Shown here: positions 10,704-17,273 of the stretch, piece by piece | How the letters are laid out: every line of letters starts with the position of its first letter | Position numbering within the stretch: the first letter of the stretch is position 1 | Assembly: GCF_030693405.1 (NCBI RefSeq) | Contig: NZ_JAUYAW010000009.1 | Span: forward strand, 1-64,000 | Direction: 5' to 3' | Source: Phenylobacterium sp. | GTDB taxonomy: Bacteria; Pseudomonadota; Alphaproteobacteria; Caulobacterales; Caulobacteraceae | DNA length: 64,000 nt | Notes under the pieces: generated by a model | Told to the model about the DNA's origin: nothing | The model's input: only the letters and a program-made list of their open reading frames with translations | The model's database searches: none | Position numbers and translations under genes: made by a program

Positions 10704-11471
10704 GTGACCCTACCTATTGCGATCTTCATTCTGGCGTCCGCCTTTGCGACGGCCGCCCTGTCGGGCGTCTTCGGTATGGCTGGCGGCCTGGTGCTGATGG
10801 GCGCCCTGGCGCTCGTCCTGCCGGTCTCAGCGGCCTTCGTCACCCACGGCATTCTGCAGCTGGTCGCCAATGGCTGGCGGGCCATCCTGCATAGGCGCCA
10901 CGTCCGCTGGGACATTGTCGGCTGGTATGCGCTGGCCTCCCTGATCGCCGGGGTGCTGGTGTCCCTGGCGGCCTTCACGCCGTCCAAGCCCTTCCTGTTC
11001 CTGATGCTGGGCCTCGTCCCCTGGCTGACCTGGCTGCCGCAGGGCTGGCTGAAGCTGGACGCCGCCCGGCCGCCCCAGGCGTTTGCTTCGGGCTTCCTGG
11101 TCACGGGCCTGAACCTGATGGCGGGCGTCGCCGGCCCCCTGCTGGACATCTTCTTCGTCCGCACCGAGCTCACCCGCCACGCCATCGTGGCGACCAAGGC
11201 CGCCACTCAGGTCTTCGCCCACCTGGCCAAGATCCTCGTCTATGGGACGCCTCTGCTGCTCGCAGGCGGGTCCGGACGCGCCGCCGACATGCCGCCGCTC
11301 TGGCTGTTCGCCCTGGCCATTCCGCTGTCCATGGCCGGCACCTGGTGCGGCGGCCTGATCCTGGAGAAGATGAGCGACGTCAACTTCAAGCGCTGGACCC
11401 GCTGGATCGTCACCGCGGTCGGCATCCTCTACCTGATTCAGGCCGCCCAGCTCCTGGCGGCCGGCGCTTGA
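10704..11471 (+). CDS. TauE/SafE-family membrane permease (first of a pair)
   Basis: 255 residues from GTG 10704, with GGAGG 11 bp before. Eight or so hydrophobic helices. The start FILASAFATAALSGVFGMAGGLVLMGALALVLPVSAAF and the internal repeat GFLVTGLNLMAGVAGPLLDIFFVRTELTRHAIVATKAATQVFAHLAKI are typical of TauE/SafE (DUF81) permeases, a group linked to export or import of sulfite, sulfonates and other organic anions. The frame is open as far back as 10599, but that upstream stretch is arginine- and proline-rich and not membrane-like. Stop TGA overlaps the TTG of the next gene, so the two are translationally coupled. Confidence 0.85.
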   Translation: MTLPIAIFILASAFATAALSGVFGMAGGLVLMGALALVLPVSAAFVTHGILQLVANGWRAILHRRHVRWDIVGWYALASLIAGVLVSLAAFTPSKPFLFLMLGLVPWLTWLPQGWLKLDAARPPQAFASGFLVTGLNLMAGVAGPLLDIFFVRTELTRHAIVATKAATQVFAHLAKILVYGTPLLLAGGSGRAADMPPLWLFALAIPLSMAGTWCGGLILEKMSDVNFKRWTRWIVTAVGILYLIQAAQLLAAGA

Positions 11472-12223
11472 GCGGGCTGAGCATCGGCCTGGTCCTGGCC
11501 GCGGTCTTCGCCGCTTCGGCCATATCAGGCCTGCTGGGCATGGCCGGCGGCTCACTGCTGATGGCTGTGCTGACCCTGATCCTGCCGGTGAGCGCGGCGC
11601 TGGCCCTGCACGGGGCGGCGCAGCTGGCGTCCAACCTCGCCAGGGCCGGGTTCAACGCCCGGCACGTGCGCTACCGCACCGTGGGATGGTTCGGCCTCGG
11701 CGCCGTCGCCAGCATGGCGCTGCTCTCCTTCGTCGCCTTCCAGCCCTCCAAGGCCGCGGTGTTCATCGGCATGGGGCTTCTGCCCATCCTGGTCTGGGTC
11801 CCGCCGCGCCTCATCCCCCTGGACGCCGCGCGGCCCACCCACGCCGTGGCCGGGGGCTTTCTGGCCACCGTCATGGCGCTCGCCGTCGGCGTGTCAGGTC
11901 CCTTGAGCGAGCTCTTCCTGGTCCGCAGCTCGCTCAACCGCCACGAGGTGATCGGCACTAAGGCCGCCTTCCAGGTCTTCGCCCATCTGGCGAAGCTGAT
12001 CTTCTATGGCGGCGCATTGTTCGCAATCGACACTGACGGGGAGGGCCTCGGCCTTGCGCTAGTGGCTGGCGCAGTCGTCGCCGCCGTGCTCGGGGCCGCC
12101 CTGGGACGACGGTTCCTGGACGCCATCTCCGAGGACCACTTCCGCCGCTGGCGTCGCTGGATCTTCACCGCCCTAGGCGCTGGCTTCCTCATCCAGGGCC
12201 TGCGCCTTCTGGCCGGGGGCTGA
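11468..12223 (+). CDS. TauE/SafE-family membrane permease (second of a pair)
   Basis: 251 residues. The start is TTG 11468, which shares bases with the stop of the preceding gene (TTGA), implying termination-reinitiation. The protein parallels its neighbour segment by segment: AISGLLGMAGGSLLMAVLTLILPVSAALALHGAAQL, then HARHVRYRTVGWFGLG, then GFLATVMALAVGVSGPLSELFLVRSSLNRHEVIGTKAAFQVFAHLAK. The pair therefore arose by tandem duplication and may work as a heterodimer. Substrate unknown; no sulfur-metabolism gene lies nearby. A leftward sRNA terminator begins five bases behind its stop. Confidence 0.84.
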   Translation: MSGLSIGLVLAAVFAASAISGLLGMAGGSLLMAVLTLILPVSAALALHGAAQLASNLARAGFNARHVRYRTVGWFGLGAVASMALLSFVAFQPSKAAVFIGMGLLPILVWVPPRLIPLDAARPTHAVAGGFLATVMALAVGVSGPLSELFLVRSSLNRHEVIGTKAAFQVFAHLAKLIFYGGALFAIDTDGEGLGLALVAGAVVAAVLGAALGRRFLDAISEDHFRRWRRWIFTALGAGFLIQGLRLLAGG

Positions 12224-12227
12224 AGAC

Positions 12228-12300
12228 AAAAAAAGAGCCGCGTCCATGAAGGGCGCGGCTCGAAAGGTATAGGGAGGAAACGCCCAAAAGGGCCAGGCTG
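12228..12300 (-). ncRNA. Candidate sRNA, MmgR/alpha-r8 type (copy A)
   Basis: Read on the minus strand: a hairpin GCCC-TTTT-GGGC (12293-12282), then the unpaired decamer TTTCCTCCCT (12280-12271), then a strong stem GAGCCGCG / CGCGGCTC (12261-12254 with 12242-12235, extended inward by three pairs) and seven T (12234-12228). This is a complete small-RNA architecture with an anti-Shine-Dalgarno-like exposed decamer. The same decamer is the ultra-conserved element of the alphaproteobacterial MmgR/alpha-r8 (Rfam suhB) sRNAs, one of which controls polyhydroxybutyrate storage in Sinorhizobium. A second copy is at 50.6 kb. The 5' end is estimated; the promoter is not obvious. Confidence 0.72.
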
Positions 12301-12374
12301 AGATAATCCCCCCATGGCCAAAGGCAAGGGGGTCGGTGAAAGATTCTTCGCGTCGTTGCGTCACAGGGGGTGAA

Positions 12375-12956
12375 ATGCATCTGGAAGCCCGGAATTCGCA
12401 CAACCAGCATGTTCGGCTGGAGCCGTTGGCCGAACGCCATCGCGCGGAATTGCAGGCCGCCTGCGCCGCCGACCTTGCGGTGTGGCGCGACCTCTATCCC
12501 CACTCCATGGCGCCGGAGCATTTCGACGCTGGCTGGGACCGGATGGCGGCCCAGGCCGCTGACGGCAGCTGGATTCCCTTCGCCGTGCTGGTAGGTGACC
12601 TCTGCGTCGGCATGACCAGCTATATCGGCCCCGACAGCGTCAACGCCTCCGTCGAGATCGGCGGCACCTACTACCACCCCGACCACCGGGGCGGGGCGGT
12701 GAACCCGGCCGCCAAGCGGCTGATGCTGGACTACGCCTTCGAGGCCGGGGCCCGCCGGGTGCAGTTGAACGTCGACGCCATCAACCACCGTTCCCGCGCC
12801 GCGGTCCTGAAGCTGGGCGCCGTGCAGGAGGGCATCCTGCGCCAGCATCGCGTCGTCTGGACCGGCCGCATCCGCGACACGGTGGTCTTCTCCATCCTGG
12901 CCGAGGAGTGGCCGGCCGTCCGGGCGCAGCTGGATGCGCGGTTGGCGGGATACTGA
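12375..12956 (+). CDS. RimJ/RimL-like GNAT N-acetyltransferase
   Basis: 193 residues from ATG 12375 with AGGGGG seven bases before; the frame is open 13 codons further but that region holds the sRNA promoter zone. The order of elements is RimJ/RimL-like: LEARNSHNQHVRLEPLAERHR (beta 1), IPFAVLVGDLCVGMTSYIGPDSVNASVEIGGTYYHPDHRGGAVNPAAKRLMLDYAF (acetyl-CoA loop), then RRVQLNVDAINHRSRAAVLKLGAVQEGILRQHRVVWTGRIRDTVVFSILAEEW. The segment NHRSRAAVLKLG...EG..R is characteristic of ribosomal-protein-like acetyltransferases, most of which act on small molecules. Divergent from sRNA copy A. Confidence 0.88.
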   Translation: MHLEARNSHNQHVRLEPLAERHRAELQAACAADLAVWRDLYPHSMAPEHFDAGWDRMAAQAADGSWIPFAVLVGDLCVGMTSYIGPDSVNASVEIGGTYYHPDHRGGAVNPAAKRLMLDYAFEAGARRVQLNVDAINHRSRAAVLKLGAVQEGILRQHRVVWTGRIRDTVVFSILAEEWPAVRAQLDARLAGY

Positions 12957-12977
12957 TCCCACCTCAACCCCCGTCAA

Positions 12978-13053
12978 CCTCGGACTTGATCCGAGGGCTC
13001 ATGCACACTGGAGCGAGCCGGTGTTCATGGATGGTCGGGTCAAGCCCGACCAT
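12978..13053. repeat. Dispersed intergenic palindromes (REP-like)
   Basis: Two hairpins: CCTCGGA / TCCGAGG at 12978-12996 and ATGGTCGGG / CCCGACCAT at 13031-13053, separated by a short spacer. Sequences of this kind (a TGGTCGGG-TCAAG-CCCGACCA core) are recurrent between genes in many alphaproteobacterial chromosomes and give rise to spurious small reading frames. Only one copy is visible in this window. Confidence 0.55.
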
Positions 13054-13091
13054 GACGGCTTGGATGTGGGGGCGCGCGCCGCCGCCGCCTT

Positions 13092-13201
13092 CGTCCTTCG
13101 AGGCCCTGCGGGCGCCTCAGGGTGAGGGCGGACTGACAGGTTTCAGCCTGAACCCACCTCCCTCATCCTGAGGTGCGAGCGTGAGCGAGCCTCGAAGGAC
13201 G
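13092..13201. repeat. 110-bp inverted-repeat element
   Basis: Outer arms CGTCCTTCGAGGC (13092-13104) and GCCTCGAAGGACG (13189-13201) are perfectly complementary over 13 bp. Inner arms CCTCAGGGTGAGGG (13115-13128) and CCCTCATCCTGAGG (13160-13173) are complementary with one mismatch. This matches the widespread alphaproteobacterial intergenic repeat that reads 'catcctgaggtgcgagcg...cctcgaagga'. It sits between convergent genes and may act as a terminator or a mobile palindrome (MITE/REP-like). Confidence 0.7.
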
Positions 13202-13222
13202 CAAGGTCTCGCCGCGCCGCCC

Positions 13223-14098
13223 TTAGGCGCTGGCGGCGGTGCGCTCGGCCGCTGCGGGGAAGAACACCTCTTCGGCGTGTTTGGCCACGTCCTGGGCGGT
13301 GTAGGGCTTGCCCGGGTTGAAGCCGTCGGTCTGGACCATCTTGATCTCGCGCACCCCGCGGGAGGAGACGCCCAGCACCTTGCCGGAATGGTCGGCGGCG
13401 AGATCCGAGACCATGTAGAGCACGCCCGGCGCGATGTTCTCCGGCAGGCTCATGGGATCGGGCTCCTTGCCCTGGCGGCCGGGCAGGTCGGACGTCATGC
13501 GGGTAAACGCGCCCGGCGCCAGCCCCATGACGCGGATGCCGTACTTGCGGCCCTCGATGGAGAGCACGCGCATCAGGCCATAGATGCCCGCCTTGGCCGC
13601 CCCATAATTGGCCTGGCCGAAATTGCCATAGAGGCCCGAGGTGGACGAGGTCAGCACCATCACGCCGGGATGGTTGTTGTCCTTCATCCATTTCCACACC
13701 GGCCAGGCGCAGCAATAGGTGCCTTTCAGGTGGACCTTGACCACCAGGTCCCAGTCAGCCTCAGACGTGTTGGCGAAGGTCTTGTCGCGCAGGATGCCAG
13801 CGTTGCAGACCAGGATGTCGATCTTGCCGTAAGCGTCGAGCGCAGTCTTGAGGATGTTTTCGCCCCCTTCGACTGTGGAGACATCGTCCCCATTGGCAAC
13901 GGCCTCGCCGCCGGCCTCCTTGATCTCGTCGACCACCTTCTGGGCGGCGCTGCGGTCGGCGCCCGACCCGTCGCGGGTCCCGCCCAGGTCATTGACCACC
14001 ACCTTGGCGCCTTCCTTGGCGAACAGCTTGGCGTAGGCCTCGCCCAGGCCGCCGCCGGCCCCGGTCACAATGGCCACTTTTCCGTCGAGCAATCCCAT
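13223..14098 (-). CDS. SDR-family dehydrogenase, MFE-2-like 3-hydroxyacyl-CoA dehydrogenase
   Basis: 291 residues; ATG 14098 behind AGGGAGA. Rossmann glycine motif TGAGGGLG (about 12-19), the insertion [27 protein letters not shown] typical of the dehydrogenase domain of peroxisomal multifunctional enzyme type 2, NAG motif CNAGILRD, catalytic Ser in [23 protein letters not shown] with Tyr and Lys in YGAAK, and a C-terminal extension with [10 protein letters not shown]. The family oxidises (3R)-hydroxyacyl-CoA with NAD. The C-terminal extension [14 protein letters not shown] is lineage-specific. Lies alone between a repeat region and tadA; fits the general acyl-CoA metabolism of the window. 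Confidence 0.88.
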   Translation of the reverse strand: MGLLDGKVAIVTGAGGGLGEAYAKLFAKEGAKVVVNDLGGTRDGSGADRSAAQKVVDEIKEAGGEAVANGDDVSTVEGGENILKTALDAYGKIDILVCNAGILRDKTFANTSEADWDLVVKVHLKGTYCCAWPVWKWMKDNNHPGVMVLTSSTSGLYGNFGQANYGAAKAGIYGLMRVLSIEGRKYGIRVMGLAPGAFTRMTSDLPGRQGKEPDPMSLPENIAPGVLYMVSDLAADHSGKVLGVSSRGVREIKMVQTDGFNPGKPYTAQDVAKHAEEVFFPAAAERTAASA

Positions 14099-14178
14099 GG
14101 TCGTCTCCCTAAAATGTTCGAATTCTTATGGGAGCCATCATCCGACCGGGCAGGGGGCCTTGGCAAGGTGGGCGGCGC

Positions 14179-14667
14179 CTAAGCCGTCTCGGGCGCTCCT
14201 GGCGCAGGCTTGCCCCGCCGGGCGCGGAAGAAGCTGCGGAGCAGGTCGGCGCTTTCCGCCGCCAGGATCCCCCCGGTGACTTCAGGCCGCCAGTGGCAGG
14301 TGGGCTGCTCGAAGTATTTCGGGCCATGGACGACCGCCCCGCCCTTGGGGTCGTCGGCGCCGAACACCAGGCGGCCGATCCGGGCATGGCTGATGGCGCC
14401 GGCGCACATGGCGCAAGGCTCCAGCGTCACCACCAGGGTCAGGCCGGTCAGCCGGTAATTGCCCAGCTTGCGGGCGGCCTCGCGCAGGGCGACGATCTCG
14501 GCATGGGCGGTGGGATCATGGGTCCCGATAGGGCCATTGGCGCCGACGGCGATCACCTCGCCGGTGGCCGGATCGACCACACAGGCGCCCACAGGGGTTT
14601 CCCCGCGTGCGGCGGCGTCTTGCGCGGCGCGCAGGGCGATGCGCATGGTGCGTTGATCATGGTCCAC
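14179..14667 (-). CDS. tadA: tRNA-specific adenosine deaminase TadA
   Basis: Deaminates A34 to inosine in tRNA-Arg(ACG). 162 residues from GTG 14667, with GGGGAG 13 bp before. Zinc site: THDPTAHAEIVAL (H-A-E, ligand His and proton-shuttle Glu) and LEPCAMCAGAI (P-C-x-x-C). The start is uncertain: ATG 14646 would give 155 residues. The GTG start would overlap the divergent rluB start (ATG 14659) by nine bases, an unusual arrangement, so one of the two genes probably begins further inside. Confidence 0.93.
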   Translation of the reverse strand: MDHDQRTMRIALRAAQDAAARGETPVGACVVDPATGEVIAVGANGPIGTHDPTAHAEIVALREAARKLGNYRLTGLTLVVTLEPCAMCAGAISHARIGRLVFGADDPKGGAVVHGPKYFEQPTCHWRPEVTGGILAAESADLLRSFFRARRGKPAPGAPETA

Positions 14668-16254
14668 GAACGGCAACGAACTCCCCGCCCCCCCTCCGGT
14701 CAAGCCCCAGACGCCCACGACCCCACCGCGCCCGACGGGGCCGAGGGCGGCGGCGAACGCGTGGCCAAAGCCCTGGCCCGCGCCGGCGTCGCGTCGCGCC
14801 GGGAAGTCGAGCGCCTGATCGAGGCCGGCCGCGTAGCGCTGAACGGCCAAGTCCTGACCACGCCCGCGGTCAAGGTCGAGGCGAACGACATCCTCACCGT
14901 AGACGGCGAGGTCGTGGACGACCGCGAGCCGGCCCGCCTGTTCCGCTATCACAAGCCAGCGGGCCTGGTGACCACCCATTCCGATCCGGCCGGCCGCTCC
15001 ACCGTGTTCGAGACCCTGCCCGAGGGCCTGCCCCGCCTGATTTCCGTCGGCCGGCTGGACCTGAACACCGAAGGCCTGCTGCTGCTCACCAATGACGGGG
15101 CGCTGGCCCGGGCCCTGGAGCTGCCGTCCACCGGCCTGCAGCGCCGCTATCGCGCCCGGGCGCACGGCCGCATCACCCAGGATAAGCTGGACGGGCTGAA
15201 GGATGGGGTGACCGTCGAAGGCGTCCGCTACGGTCCCATCGAGGCCCGCATCGACAAGGCCCGGGAAGGCGCCAAGGGCGCCAATGTCTGGATCAGCCTG
15301 ACCCTGACCGAAGGCAAGAACCGGGAGGTCCGGCGGGTGCTGGAGTCCCTGGGGCTGCAGGTGAACCGGCTGATCCGCCTCTCCTACGGGCCGCTGGCCC
15401 TGGGTGTGCTGGAGGCCGGCGAAATCGAGGAGGTCGGTCCCCGGGTGCTGCGTGAGCAGTTCGCGGGCTTCATCTCGCCTGAGGACATGCCCAAGGGCGA
15501 CCGGCCGGCCTATTCGCCGCCCAAGCGCAACCGCGCCGCCGGCGCCGCCCGACGCGCCGCCGCCGAGGTGGAGCGGGTCGAGGCTAAGCCGGTGGAAAAG
15601 AAGGCCTACAAGCCCGGCTGGGCCAAGGCCAAGATCACCGTGCGGCCCAAGGGCGCCCCCAAGGCCAAGCCTGCGCCCAAGGTCAGCGGCCGGGACGCCG
15701 CCCTGGCCGAGGGCCGGGTGATGATCAACAAGGCCCGTGTCCAGGCCGCCCGGGCGACCGCGGCCAGCGCCGAACGGGCTGACCGGACCGCCCGCCCCGA
15801 CCGCTCACGCCCTGAACGTCCCGCCGCTGATCGCCCCAGGGACGCGCGTCCCGAACGGGCTCAAGCCGACCGCCCCAAGGGCGCGCGTCCGGCCCCCGAA
15901 CGGGCGGGCGAGGGTCGCCGCCGGCCGGACCGGGCGAAGCCGGCTGCGGCCAGATCCGAGGGACTCAGACCGGACGGGGCCAAGTCTGAGCGGCCGCGCG
16001 CCTCATCGCCGCGTCCCCAGGGCGGCAAGGGCGAGCGCCCGTCCTCCGACCGGCCCCGGGCGGCGGGATCGGACGCCCCGCGGCCAAGGCCCGCCCCTGG
16101 CAAGGCTCAGCCGGGCGGCAAGTCGTCGTCCGAGCGCAAGCCCCACGCCGGCGGCAAGGGTGAGCGTCCGGCCGGTCCGCCCCGCGGCGGTCCGCGCCCT
16201 GGCGGTCCCTCCCGCGGGCCGGGCGGCCCCCGTGGACCCAAGTCCCGGGGCTAG
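14659..16254 (+). CDS. rluB: 23S rRNA pseudouridine synthase (RluB/RsuA family) with a long basic tail
   Basis: 531 residues if started at ATG 14659; GTG 14762, within GERVAKALA, is a possible later start. S4-like RNA-binding domain: ERVAKALARAGVASRREVERLIEAGRVALNGQ (about 35-66). Catalytic domain: FRYHKPAGLVTTHSDPAGRSTVFETLP and the active-site loop VGRLDLNTEGLLLLTNDG with the catalytic Asp, then NREVRRVLESLGLQVNRLIRLSYGPL. RluB makes pseudouridine 2605 in 23S rRNA. After about residue 290 comes a 240-residue low-complexity tail of Arg, Pro, Lys, Ala and Gly, ending GGPRGPKSRG; such tails occur in alphaproteobacterial RluB and are probably unstructured RNA-binding segments. rsmD follows after three bases. 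Confidence 0.93.
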   Translation: MVHERQRTPRPPSGQAPDAHDPTAPDGAEGGGERVAKALARAGVASRREVERLIEAGRVALNGQVLTTPAVKVEANDILTVDGEVVDDREPARLFRYHKPAGLVTTHSDPAGRSTVFETLPEGLPRLISVGRLDLNTEGLLLLTNDGALARALELPSTGLQRRYRARAHGRITQDKLDGLKDGVTVEGVRYGPIEARIDKAREGAKGANVWISLTLTEGKNREVRRVLESLGLQVNRLIRLSYGPLALGVLEAGEIEEVGPRVLREQFAGFISPEDMPKGDRPAYSPPKRNRAAGAARRAAAEVERVEAKPVEKKAYKPGWAKAKITVRPKGAPKAKPAPKVSGRDAALAEGRVMINKARVQAARATAASAERADRTARPDRSRPERPAADRPRDARPERAQADRPKGARPAPERAGEGRRRPDRAKPAAARSEGLRPDGAKSERPRASSPRPQGGKGERPSSDRPRAAGSDAPRPRPAPGKAQPGGKSSSERKPHAGGKGERPAGPPRGGPRPGGPSRGPGGPRGPKSRG

Positions 16255-16257
16255 GCT

Positions 16258-16830
16258 GTGCGGATTGTTTCGGGAGAGTTCCGCGGCAAGAGCCTGGTCG
16301 CGCCGCAGGGGGTGAACACGCGCCCCACTTCTGATCGCGCCCGCCAGGCGATCTTCAACATCCTCGAGCACGCCCCCTGGTCCGAGGGCCTGCGGGATCT
16401 CCGGGTCATCGACCTGTTCGCCGGTTCAGGGGCGCTGGGCTTCGAGGCCCTGTCTCGCGGGGCGAAGTTCTGTCTGTTCGTGGAGACCGACGAGGACGCC
16501 CGCGGCGCCATCCGGGAAAATGTGGACGCCATGGGCCTGTTCGGTCGCACGCGGGTCCACCGCCGCGACGCCACCCAGCTGGGGGTCCGCCCGGGAGCGG
16601 ACGGGCCAGCCTTCGACCTGGCCTTCCTGGACCCGCCCTATGGCAAGGGCCTGGGCGAGGCCTGCCTGCCGTCCCTGGCGGAGGGGGGCTGGCTGGCGCC
16701 AGACGCGGTGATCGTCTGGGAGCGGGGGGCGAGCGAGCCGCCGCCTGCGCTCACAGGCTTCCAGGAGCTGGACGCCCGCGACTACGGCGCCGCGCGCGTC
16801 CATTTCCTGAAATACTCACCAGAGGCGTGA
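16258..16830 (+). CDS. rsmD: 16S rRNA (guanine-966-N2)-methyltransferase RsmD
   Basis: 190 residues from GTG 16258 (MRIVSGEFRGKSL), the family start. Methylates G966 of 16S rRNA using S-adenosylmethionine. Motifs: substrate loop TRPTSDRARQAIFNIL, SAM motif I DLFAGSGALGFEALSRGA, acidic VETDEDA and catalytic LAFLDPPYGKGL (the DPPY tetrapeptide of amino-methyltransferases). Immediately downstream of rluB, so two rRNA modification enzymes are co-expressed. Its last 15 bp overlap the convergent yjhX-like gene. Confidence 0.95.
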   Translation: MRIVSGEFRGKSLVAPQGVNTRPTSDRARQAIFNILEHAPWSEGLRDLRVIDLFAGSGALGFEALSRGAKFCLFVETDEDARGAIRENVDAMGLFGRTRVHRRDATQLGVRPGADGPAFDLAFLDPPYGKGLGEACLPSLAEGGWLAPDAVIVWERGASEPPPALTGFQELDARDYGAARVHFLKYSPEA

Positions 16831-17091
16831 GGTTGTCCGGTTGTCCTGCCGGCTGCGCAGGTTCACCAGGCCCTCCCGGGTGATCCGGTAGGGCCCGCCA
16901 TTGCGACTGGCGATGAAGCCCCGCCGGCGCAGGGCCTTGAAGACGGTCAGGTCGCAATCGGTCAGGCGCCAGCCCTCTCCGGTGATGCAGTCGACGTCGA
17001 TGATATGGCCGCGGTCGTCGCGGACAGGGCGAAGAATGGCCCCCTGGGCGAGGGCGTGCAGCGTCCTTTGCTGCGGTTTGGGAATGTTCAA
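16816..17091 (-). CDS. YjhX/TopAI-like protein (UPF0386)
   Basis: 91 residues from TTG 17091: MNIPKPQQRTLHALAQGAI, then DDRGHIIDVDCITGEGWRL, DCDLTVFKALRRRGFIASR and GGPYRITREGLVNLRSRQDNR. Every block corresponds to the UPF0386 family, about 85 residues in E. coli, where YjhX (TopAI) inhibits topoisomerase I and is countered by the neighbouring YjhQ acetyltransferase. Here no YjhQ-like gene is adjacent, so it is an orphan or has a different role; a winged-helix fold is likely. The start is uncertain: the frame is open back to 17190, but that stretch does not resemble the family. Confidence 0.82.
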   Translation of the reverse strand: MNIPKPQQRTLHALAQGAILRPVRDDRGHIIDVDCITGEGWRLTDCDLTVFKALRRRGFIASRNGGPYRITREGLVNLRSRQDNRTTSRLW

Positions 17092-17273
17092 GGAAGGTCG
17101 TCCGGTGGTCAGGCATAGCCATGCCGTCCGCGCGCCGACGCGACGCAGACTGCGGGATTCGCGCCTGAAACCCGGCCGGACGTTCAACACGTCCGCCCCG
17201 ATGACTCAAGCTCGGCGGCTCATCACAACGGGAGACATAAAACCCTCTTCCAGAGACCTGGAGGCTAGCAGAC

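Noticed and set aside
12934..13171. Small frames across the palindromic repeats
   Set aside because: Products like ...SWMVGSSPTMT are known spurious translations of dispersed repeats.
13223..14098. FabG
   Set aside because: The long insertion after the dinucleotide loop and C-terminal extension fit MFE-2-like dehydrogenases better than FabG.
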